Source: JAHQVK01 sp039819565
Lineage (GTDB): Bacteria > Myxococcota > Kuafuiibacteriia > Kuafuiibacteriales > Kuafuiibacteriaceae
Assembly: GCA_039819565.1 (NCBI GenBank)
Contig: JBCBRU010000374.1
Coordinates: forward strand, 1-8,658
Direction: 5' to 3'
DNA: 8,658 nucleotides
The notes under the pieces are model-generated. The model was not told the origin of the DNA and searched no databases. It saw only the letters and a program-made list of their open reading frames with translations. Shown here piece by piece: positions 1 to 6,215 of the stretch. Both the position numbers and the translations under genes were made by a program. Every line of letters begins with the position of its first letter. Position 1 is the stretch's first letter.

Positions 1-47
1 CTGGTTCGAGCACCGCGGCGCCCTGCGGGGCGCCGTAGGTCACGGAC

Positions 48-473
48 ATGTCGAGCAACTCCTCTTTTCGGCTGCCTTCTCGGGCTCCGGACCCAGGGCT
101 CTACCGCACCCTCGAGGACCTCGCGGACCGGCTGGGCATCGGTCCCGCGGGGCCTCACTTTGAGTCCAGCGTTCGGGCTTGTATTCGTCAGTGTCTCGCC
201 CAAGGGTGCGACGCTGACTCCGTGGCGCGGGCCTTGGGGATCAGTGAACGGAGCCTATCTCGGCGACTTGCGGCCGGAGGGAGACGCTTTCGAGACCTCC
301 TCGACGAGGTTCGGGCTCGGGAGTCGGAGCGTCAGCTTTTGATGGGCCAACCGGTGTCCGCGGTGGCTCTCCAGGTGGGCTACGCCGAACAAAGCGCCTT
401 CGCTCGCGCTTTCAAACGCTGGAATGGGCTGTCACCGCGGGCGTGGCTCGAGCAACGAAGCCTGACCACGTGA
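48..473 (+). CDS. AraC-family transcriptional regulator, C-terminal DNA-binding region (possibly truncated or frameshifted)
   Basis: The 141-residue product is essentially the C-terminal half of an AraC-type regulator. It has two helix-turn-helix units: one around residues 56-77 (SVARALGISERSLSRRLA) and one around 104-132, ending in the family signature GYAEQSAFARAFKRWNGLSP. The spacing and sequence resemble regulators that carry an N-terminal arabinose-binding-type domain (Pfam PF12625 type), which are normally about 330-350 residues long, so about 200 residues are missing. The ATG at 48 is the first in-frame start after a TAG at 36-38, and has only a weak AGG upstream. Reading frame 2 before it is open from the window edge and looks like the end of the missing domain (see findings). 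It ends 18 bases from the convergent response regulator gene. The DNA-binding role is well supported; its target and ligand are unknown. Confidence 0.8.
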   Translation: MSSNSSFRLPSRAPDPGLYRTLEDLADRLGIGPAGPHFESSVRACIRQCLAQGCDADSVARALGISERSLSRRLAAGGRRFRDLLDEVRARESERQLLMGQPVSAVALQVGYAEQSAFARAFKRWNGLSPRAWLEQRSLTT

Positions 474-491
474 GCCGTGCGGGGTGGAGCT
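474..491. other. Convergent gene junction
   Basis: Only 18 bases separate the stop codons of the AraC-type gene and the response regulator gene. I see no hairpin with a T-run, so termination of the two converging transcripts must use another mechanism or overlap the coding ends. Confidence 0.45.
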
Positions 492-869
492 TCAGGCCGT
501 CTTGTCCTCCGCCGAGAGCATCTCTTGTGCGCTGCGGATGAGATCTTTGATGGAGAAAGGCTTGTCCAATATTTTGCTGGGCGAAATACCGTGCTCCTCC
601 GCGACCGCGTGGCCCAGGTTTCCGGTCACGAGGAGGTAGGGCACCCCGAGCGCCTCGAGACGTCGCGCCACCGGCACGCTGAGCTCGGCGTTGCGCAACG
701 TCAGATCGAGGGTGACGAAGTCGATGTCGCCTCGATCCAGCATCGCGTGGGCTTGGGCGCAGGACTCGACAGGGCCCACGACCTCGAAGTCCGCGCGCTC
801 GAGGGCGCTCCGCACCATAGAGCCGACGAGGAACTCGTCCTCCACCACCAGTACCCGAGCCAAGGTCAT
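492..869 (-). CDS. Single-domain response regulator (CheY-like receiver)
   Basis: The 125-residue protein is a complete receiver domain with no output domain. The key residues are visible: acidic pair E10/D11, phospho-acceptor D55 (VTLDLTL), T82 in the stretch PYLLVTGN, and K103 in LDKPFS. The PYLLVTG segment resembles the 'FAT GUY' receiver variant (PFxFATG), which typically partners HWE/HisKA_2 kinases. An upstream in-frame extension to 1076 is only open because it runs antiparallel-frame through the kinase gene. I chose the ATG at 869 because it starts exactly at the domain, overlaps the kinase stop as ATGA, and has GAGGAG eight bases upstream. It is the last gene of the minus-strand block, converging with the AraC gene. 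It probably receives phosphate from the adjacent kinase and acts by protein-protein contact or as a phosphate sink. Function is inferred; fold and partner are strongly supported. Confidence 0.93.
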   Translation of the reverse strand: MTLARVLVVEDEFLVGSMVRSALERADFEVVGPVESCAQAHAMLDRGDIDFVTLDLTLRNAELSVPVARRLEALGVPYLLVTGNLGHAVAEEHGISPSKILDKPFSIKDLIRSAQEMLSAEDKTA

Positions 870-3800
870 GTCGAGGTCTCCTCGAGGTCGAAGGAGAGGG
901 TGTAGTGGATGCCTTTCGTGTTGAAGTCCAAAGAGGCGTCCCCGTGGAGAGTGTCTCGAACGATGTCGTTTAGGAGCTTGGAGCCAAAGCCGGGGGTGCG
1001 ATCCGCTGCGGGAGGGCGCCCTCCGGTCTCCGACCAGCGAAAGGTCACCGTCGGACCGGCTGGCTCCCGCTCCCATTCGACGCGCACCTCCCCATCATCG
1101 CCGGAGAGGGCGCCGTACTTGAGCGCATTGGTGGTCAGCTCGTGAACGGCGAGGGAGAGGGGCGGCACCTTGGACGCGGGTAGAGCGAGGGAGGACCCCT
1201 TCCGGCGAACGCGCGCGGAGAGAGCCGGGCCCAAGCGCTGGAGCTCTTCGTCCAGAATGTCCTCCAGGGTTCGTGCCTGCGCCTCGAAGGAGACCAGGTG
1301 GTCGTTGACCCGAGCGATCGCCTCCAGACGGTCGAAGAACTTCTCGTTGAAGTCATCGACCGAGCCCGTGTGCTCCGCCGTGAAGTAGGCGATGGCCTGC
1401 ACAGCGGTGAGGAGGTTCTTCACGCGATGCCGAAGCTCCTGCACGAGGAGCTTGTTCGTCTCGGAGGCCCGGTGGATCTCGGAGGTGTCGAAGGCGAAGG
1501 TCATGACCCCGCCCACGGAGCCATCTCCCTCGAACCACGGCTGCATGGTAAGTGAGATATTCACGGGGGTCAGCTTCTCCTCTGAACCAGCCCCCCGCGG
1601 ATCGAGTCGCGCAACGACGTCATGGTACATTCGGCTTTCACCGGTTCGATAGACCTCGTCGAAGCGATCTAATACGTCGTGCCCTTCCAGTTCCGGGAAA
1701 GCCTCCAGGAGGCCCTTCCCTTGGACCTCGCGTCTCACGATTCGGTCGCTGGCCGTGTTGTTATATACGTAGGCGTGGCTCCGGCCGGCGTGGACGGCGA
1801 TGGCCACAGGGGCCTGATCGAAGAGGCGCGACAGGCGCGCTTCGCTCTCCGCGAGCCGTTTGGACTCGAGGGCAAGCTGTGACTGGAGCTTTCGCTCGAT
1901 GGTCACCTCGCGTAGGCAGCACACGATTCCGAACCTGCGGCCCCCGGTTTCGACGCCGTAATAGTCGCTGAGAAATATCCTCTCGTCTCCATCGCCGGTC
2001 GGCAGTCGGAGTTCCTTGCCCAGCTGCTTCTCGCCGGTGTCGCGCACCGCCTCGAGATGAGGGCGCATGGGGGCGAAGGCCATGGGGAGCGTCGCTGGAA
2101 AACTCTGCGCCAGCATCCTCGAGGGCTCGGAACCGTAGACTTCGGCCAGGCCTCGGTTGATGCGGAGCCATCGAAACTGAAGGTCGAGAAGGCCCAATCC
2201 GAAGGGGGCGTCCTGATCCAACGCGTCGAGCTCGGCGTACTGGCGCTCGATGGTTTCGGCCAGGCTCTGCGCCTTCGCCGCCGCCATTCGGCTTTCGGAT
2301 ACGTCCACGAAGGTCACCACGCAGCCGTCCGCGACGTTCTCGAGCGTCTTGTAGGGCCGAACCCGAGCCTCATAGACGCGGTCATTCCTTACCGTACCGA
2401 CCTCTCTCGATCTGGGCTTCGAGGTGCGAATCACTCGGTGGAGGTCGTTGAGCATCTCTGGATAGTCGAGGTCATGGGTCAGATCAGAGATCGGGCGCCC
2501 CACATCCCGGTCGCGGATGCGGAACAGCCGCTCCGTTTGAGGGGTGAAGAGCCGTACGCACAGGCTTTGGTCGAGAAAGAGCACGGCGAGGTCGGTGCTC
2601 TCGAGCAAGTTGTGCATGTCACTCAGGGATTGCGTGAGGTCGGCGTTGGTGGTCGTAAGTTCCGCGTTGATGGTCTCGAGCTCCTCGTTGATCGACTGGA
2701 GCTCCTCTCGGGAGGTGTCGAGCTCCTCATTCGAGCTTTGAAGCTCCTCGTTCATGGAGAGCAGCTTCTCGTTGGCGCTCCGAAGCTGGCGCTCTGATGC
2801 GAGATAGTTCTCTTCCAGGACTCTGAGGCGCTTGTCGGCGAGGTCGGCCTCTCGGCGAGTCAGATCGAGATACTCCTCGGTTGGACGCTCTGCGTTCAGG
2901 ATCCGCACCCCTCGAATCTCCACCAAGACGCATCTTTCTGGCTTCTCGGCCGGCGTTGCTATCACGTCGACAACCTGCGGCTCGAACGCTCCCGACAGTA
3001 CCACGTCGCGAAAGATCGAAGCCCTTCCGGAGCGGCGGCTCTCCGCCACGGCGTTTCTCACCGGGAGATGAAGCTCTGAGGCCAGCATGTGATCGACCGT
3101 TCGCTGGATCGCGCCTCGTGCAGTCTGAACGTAGGTACCCATGGCCTGGGAGAGGTAGACGATGAGATCGTCGCCATCGACGGCCAGAAAGGCCCCCGCA
3201 GCGAGCTGGACGAACTGCCTCTCGATTTCGCCTTCGAGGGAGCGGGCGTAACTCCTCGGAGCGGGGACCTCAGGCGCCCCGTAGACCTCTGGATAGCGAT
3301 CTCGGAGAGGAGTGGGGTTCGTGTGCAAGACGGAAAATCGAGTTTGGGCGGCGTCGTTGCGCTGAAAGAGGCAGTTCCTTCGGTCGATGGAAAGGAAGAG
3401 GTCTTCGTCGAAGCCCACCGTCTCGGACGGCCCCAGCACCAAATATCCGGCGGTGTTGAGGGCGTAGTGAAGGCGCGGCATGACCACGGCGTGCGCCTCC
3501 TCGTTGAGATAGATGAGGAGGTTCTTACAGGAGATGAAGTCGATGCGAGAGAAGGGCGGGTCGCTCAAGATGTTGTGGGGGGCAAACAGGCACTGTTCGC
3601 GAAGGACGGACCTGATACGCAGCTGATCCTGAACTTCCTCGATGTAGGTCTCACGATCCCGCGGCGTGATCGCCTCGAGAGTCTCATCGCTGTATACACC
3701 CTGACGTGCGACCCTCAGAGCTTCAAGGTCGACGTCCGTGCCAAAGATCTGAAAGGTCTTGGCCGCGCCGGTGGTCTCAATGAAGTTGCTGAGAAGAATG

Positions 3801-4780
3801 GCGATCGAGTACGCCTCCTCTCCCGTCGAGCAGCCCGGGACCCAGATTCTGAGATGATCCTGCGGGCGCTCCACCAGGGCGGGAAGCACCTGTTGCTGGA
3901 TCGCCCGGTAGCTCTCGGGGTCGCGAAAGAAGCGCGTGACTCCGACCAAAAAGTCCTGCGCCAGAGCTCGGCGTTCGCCGGGCGAGCGGTGAAGATGTTC
4001 CAGGTAGGAGGCAGCCGTTTCGTGCTGGTTGAGGCCCATGCGCCGAGTGATTCGGCGGGTGAGGGTGCCCGTCTTATAGCCCGAAAAGTCACTCTGACCG
4101 GCTGTCGAGAGGAGCTCGACCACTTGAGGCAGAGCCCTCTGCACCGCGTCGCGCTCCGAACCCTCCAGCCGCGGAGCTAAGCTGGTCTCTCTGAAGGTTC
4201 GAAGGTTGGCGAGTTTTCCAGGAATCTCGGCCGGGGAAAGAACGAAATCCGTGAGTCCAGTGGAGACGGCGCTGTTCGGCATGCCTGCAAACTGGGCCGT
4301 CTGACTCGCTTGGGCGATCACCACCCCCCCCGCCTTTTTCACCGCTTTGATGCCGGAGGTACCGTCGGTGCCTGCTCCCGAAAGAACCACCGAGTAGGTT
4401 TCCGCGCCGAGACTCTCGGCCAAAGAGGTGAAGAACCGATTGATGGGGTCCCGAAGGGCCCCCACCTCGGCAACCTCATCCAGCACGAAGGTCAGCCCGT
4501 CGAGTTGAACGAGCTGTCCGGGGGGGTTCAAAAAGAGCCGGTTGGGGGTGAGCACGTCGCCCGGGCGGATCACCGAGACGGGGATGGCGCAGCTCTCCTG
4601 AAGGAGCCGGTCCATCATCGAGGGCTGGCGCGCGGCGAGGTGCTGGATGACTACGAAGCAGAATCCGGACTCGGGATCGATGGCGCGGACGAACTCCTTG
4701 AGGGCCTCGAGGCCCCCGGCGGAGGCTCCGATGCCGACGGTGGGAGTCAAAGTGGCCATTCGGCCAGCTATCTGACCCAT
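866..4780 (-). CDS. CheB-CheR-PAS-HWE histidine kinase fusion
   Basis: This 1304-residue protein is a cytoplasmic sensor kinase with fused chemotaxis-type methylation domains; no membrane segment is seen. Residues 12-190 are a CheB methylesterase with catalytic triad S20 (GASAGG), H47 (VIQHL) and D139 (GAGTDG), lacking CheB's usual N-terminal receiver. Residues 220-480 are a CheR methyltransferase with the SAM motif GCSTGEEAYS at 316-325, D349 (FGTD) and CKNLLIYL at 418-425. A PAS-like region (about 530-640) follows, then a long coiled coil (about 645-718), a PAS_10-type domain (about 726-827), and two more PAS domains (about 848-964 and 985-1105). The kinase core has phospho-acceptor H1118 (ELRHRVKN), N-box H1213 and N1218 (HELTTNALKYGAL), and W1249/E1251 (WSETGG). 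The N-box His and WxE motif define the HWE class. The start is ATG 4780, or ATG 4759 (residue 8); neither has a clear ribosome site. The gene overlaps the downstream regulator by four bases. Signal and methylation target are unknown. Confidence 0.95.
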   Translation of the reverse strand: MGQIAGRMATLTPTVGIGASAGGLEALKEFVRAIDPESGFCFVVIQHLAARQPSMMDRLLQESCAIPVSVIRPGDVLTPNRLFLNPPGQLVQLDGLTFVLDEVAEVGALRDPINRFFTSLAESLGAETYSVVLSGAGTDGTSGIKAVKKAGGVVIAQASQTAQFAGMPNSAVSTGLTDFVLSPAEIPGKLANLRTFRETSLAPRLEGSERDAVQRALPQVVELLSTAGQSDFSGYKTGTLTRRITRRMGLNQHETAASYLEHLHRSPGERRALAQDFLVGVTRFFRDPESYRAIQQQVLPALVERPQDHLRIWVPGCSTGEEAYSIAILLSNFIETTGAAKTFQIFGTDVDLEALRVARQGVYSDETLEAITPRDRETYIEEVQDQLRIRSVLREQCLFAPHNILSDPPFSRIDFISCKNLLIYLNEEAHAVVMPRLHYALNTAGYLVLGPSETVGFDEDLFLSIDRRNCLFQRNDAAQTRFSVLHTNPTPLRDRYPEVYGAPEVPAPRSYARSLEGEIERQFVQLAAGAFLAVDGDDLIVYLSQAMGTYVQTARGAIQRTVDHMLASELHLPVRNAVAESRRSGRASIFRDVVLSGAFEPQVVDVIATPAEKPERCVLVEIRGVRILNAERPTEEYLDLTRREADLADKRLRVLEENYLASERQLRSANEKLLSMNEELQSSNEELDTSREELQSINEELETINAELTTTNADLTQSLSDMHNLLESTDLAVLFLDQSLCVRLFTPQTERLFRIRDRDVGRPISDLTHDLDYPEMLNDLHRVIRTSKPRSREVGTVRNDRVYEARVRPYKTLENVADGCVVTFVDVSESRMAAAKAQSLAETIERQYAELDALDQDAPFGLGLLDLQFRWLRINRGLAEVYGSEPSRMLAQSFPATLPMAFAPMRPHLEAVRDTGEKQLGKELRLPTGDGDERIFLSDYYGVETGGRRFGIVCCLREVTIERKLQSQLALESKRLAESEARLSRLFDQAPVAIAVHAGRSHAYVYNNTASDRIVRREVQGKGLLEAFPELEGHDVLDRFDEVYRTGESRMYHDVVARLDPRGAGSEEKLTPVNISLTMQPWFEGDGSVGGVMTFAFDTSEIHRASETNKLLVQELRHRVKNLLTAVQAIAYFTAEHTGSVDDFNEKFFDRLEAIARVNDHLVSFEAQARTLEDILDEELQRLGPALSARVRRKGSSLALPASKVPPLSLAVHELTTNALKYGALSGDDGEVRVEWEREPAGPTVTFRWSETGGRPPAADRTPGFGSKLLNDIVRDTLHGDASLDFNTKGIHYTLSFDLEETST
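878..883 (-). promoter_or_regulatory. Ribosome binding site of the response regulator gene
   Basis: GAGGAG on the minus strand lies eight bases before the ATG at 869, inside the last codons of the kinase gene. It supports the 125-residue start over the longer open frame and, with the ATGA stop/start overlap, suggests translational coupling of kinase and regulator. Confidence 0.65.
2627..2773 (-). repeat. Seven consecutive heptads encoding the kinase coiled coil
   Basis: Residues 670-718 of the kinase are seven back-to-back heptads without a skip, of the form N-E-E-L-x-x-x (NEELQSS, NEELDTS, REELQSI, NEELETI, and so on). In DNA this is a degenerate 21-base repeat rich in gagctcctcgtt on the plus strand. 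Asn (once Arg) at the first position and Leu at the fourth fit core a and d positions of a parallel dimeric coiled coil, as expected for a signalling helix between the CheB/CheR part and the PAS/kinase part. Similar linkers are usual in CheB-CheR-kinase fusions. Confidence 0.8.
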
Positions 4781-4820
4781 GAGAGGGGTTCAGGACAAGC
4801 GTCGCTCGTTCTCTCTCGCG
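4781..4820. other. Short intergenic spacer between the M16-like gene and the kinase gene
   Basis: Forty bases separate the TAG of the upstream M16-like gene from the kinase ATG. I see no terminator hairpin and no convincing promoter. A purine-rich run (GAGAGAGAA on the minus strand) lies too far from the ATG to be an ordinary ribosome site. The absence of a terminator favours read-through into the kinase gene. Confidence 0.5.
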
Positions 4821-6215
4821 CTACTCGACCTCGTACTCATATACCCGTCCTCGGGCGCCGAGAGGGTGGAGGCTCGACGGGGGCCCCACCCAAGCTACGT
4901 CAGCGCGATCAGGATCGATACATCTCCTCGCGACCTCGGCGATGTCCTCCGCCTTCAGAGCGTCGAGGCCAGGAGGCGTCCCCAGCGCCACGGCGTCCGG
5001 GCATTCGGCGGGGGTTCCGCATCCTCGTCGAGCTCGGACGAGCCGCGCCGCCAGCTCCTCGGAGACCAGATCAGGGCGGCCGCGGGAGCGAAGCGTCCGA
5101 GCTTCGAGCCTTCTCACCGCAGCTCGCAGCTCCTCCGCCGAGGCCCCACCGTTGCGTACGCGACGGAGCCAGTCGAGGTGCAGCAGGAGCTGCGCGGCGG
5201 CCTCCCCAGAGGCCGTAGTGCGGCTCGCGAGGAGTTCAGTGACCCCATTTCGCCGAACCAGCCGGGTCTCGAATCCGGAGCTCGCGCCCTTCATCATCTC
5301 CGCGAAGAGTAGGAACGCTCCGGAGTCTGCCTCCGCGTTCGAGGCCGGAGCCAGGTGGAGCAGCGCCATCGACGTCAGCCGGTCGTAGGGCTTGCGGAAA
5401 AAATGGATGGAAAGGTCGTCTTTTGTGGTCGGCAAGTGAGGCACCGGCGGGAGGGCGGCGACGGAGCTGGTGAGCGCCCCGAGGCGGGCCGAAATCTCCT
5501 GGTCGGAAACGAGGTGCTCGGGTGGACCCACCATGACGAAAGCCGAGCTCAGGCGAGGGAAGAGCTCGCGAAGGCGCTCCGAGGCGGCTTCGAGCTCGAG
5601 CTCCTGTAGCTCGTCCATGGTCGAGTCCGCGTCTCGCCCCCAGGGATGGTCGTTGCCGTATACCTGCCGACGCAGGACCACTTTCATGAGGGCGAGCGAG
5701 GACGTCTCACGCTCGAGGACGTCGCGCAGCCTACGGCGGTGATGGCGAGCGAAGGGCTCGGGGGCAAGCTCACCGCCGCTGACCGCAGCGGCGAGCATAT
5801 CTAGCGCTGCAAGCGCCGACTCGGGGTTGGCCTCGAAACCGACGATAAGGAGCTCGGGGGTCGTGGCTGCCGCAAAACGCACTCCGGGGGGCGCGGCCTC
5901 GTCCAGGAGGCTGCCGAGCAGCTCCACCAGGTACGCGTCCAAGAGATCCCCGCGGTCCTCGCGCGCGGCAGCCAGGCGTACCGAGACATAGGCGGCCTCA
6001 GCCGGCACCGTGGCCACCCACAAGCCTCCTTCGATGGCGCGAAGCTCGACGCGCTCGGGAGCGGAAGCGAGGGGCTCTCGAGAGCTCGTCGCGGGGGTCA
6101 GCATCTCCGTTCGTAGGGGCGCGGCGCGGGGCGGAATCCCCGGAAGCGCGCTGCGCCCGCAAGCTAGGTTTCCGAGCATGAGAGCTACGGCGATTTCGCG
6201 TCTCAGGGTCTCCAC
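4821..6215 (-). CDS. M16-family (insulinase-like) protein lacking the zinc site, probable exported subunit
   Basis: The 464-residue product has the two-lobe M16 layout. The first lobe (about 55-250) contains YGNDHPWGR at 186-194, matching the family's YGxxHPYGR segment, followed by a glycine-containing strand (AFVMVGPP). The second lobe (about 265-455) contains SSGFETRLVRRNGVTELLASR-type sequence at 312-332, matching the SSRLxxxLREExGLxY region. The HXXEH zinc motif is absent: its place is taken by YLVELLGSLLDEA (95-107). It therefore resembles the non-catalytic partner of two-subunit M16 enzymes. The N terminus has arginines then a hydrophobic run to C19 (LGNLAC); this is either a poor lipoprotein signal (Asn at -3 is atypical) or a plain signal peptide. 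The start is GTG 6215, with GAAGG seven bases upstream, overlapping the preceding gene by 13 bases; ATG 6179 is an alternative but would remove the signal sequence. The family call is good; the function is unproven. Confidence 0.85.
   Translation of the reverse strand: METLRREIAVALMLGNLACGRSALPGIPPRAAPLRTEMLTPATSSREPLASAPERVELRAIEGGLWVATVPAEAAYVSVRLAAAREDRGDLLDAYLVELLGSLLDEAAPPGVRFAAATTPELLIVGFEANPESALAALDMLAAAVSGGELAPEPFARHHRRRLRDVLERETSSLALMKVVLRRQVYGNDHPWGRDADSTMDELQELELEAASERLRELFPRLSSAFVMVGPPEHLVSDQEISARLGALTSSVAALPPVPHLPTTKDDLSIHFFRKPYDRLTSMALLHLAPASNAEADSGAFLLFAEMMKGASSGFETRLVRRNGVTELLASRTTASGEAAAQLLLHLDWLRRVRNGGASAEELRAAVRRLEARTLRSRGRPDLVSEELAARLVRARRGCGTPAECPDAVALGTPPGLDALKAEDIAEVARRCIDPDRADVAWVGPPSSLHPLGARGRVYEYEVE

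Noticed and set aside
870..1076. N-terminal extension of the response regulator gene by 69 residues
   Set aside because: The extension lies in another frame of the kinase ATPase domain and reads as Arg/Pro/Ser-rich non-domain sequence; the ATG at 869 has a good ribosome site and starts at the receiver fold.
2057..2797. Plus-strand open frame (246 residues) opposite the PAS region
   Set aside because: Its Leu/Val/Glu-rich pattern mirrors the coiled-coil codons of the kinase on the other strand; no independent evidence of coding.
3089..4180. Long plus-strand open frame (363 residues) opposite the kinase gene
   Set aside because: It is antisense to the CheR part of a clearly real gene, has no recognisable domain, and is open because of the GC-rich codon use on the other strand.
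4310..5218. Plus-strand open frame (302 residues) spanning the kinase/M16 junction
   Set aside because: Low-complexity Arg/Pro/Gly-rich translation antisense to two well-supported genes; no family features.
6177..6179. ATG at 6179 as the start of the second M16-like gene
   Set aside because: It would cut off the arginines and most of the hydrophobic segment; the upstream GTG has GAAGG at good spacing.
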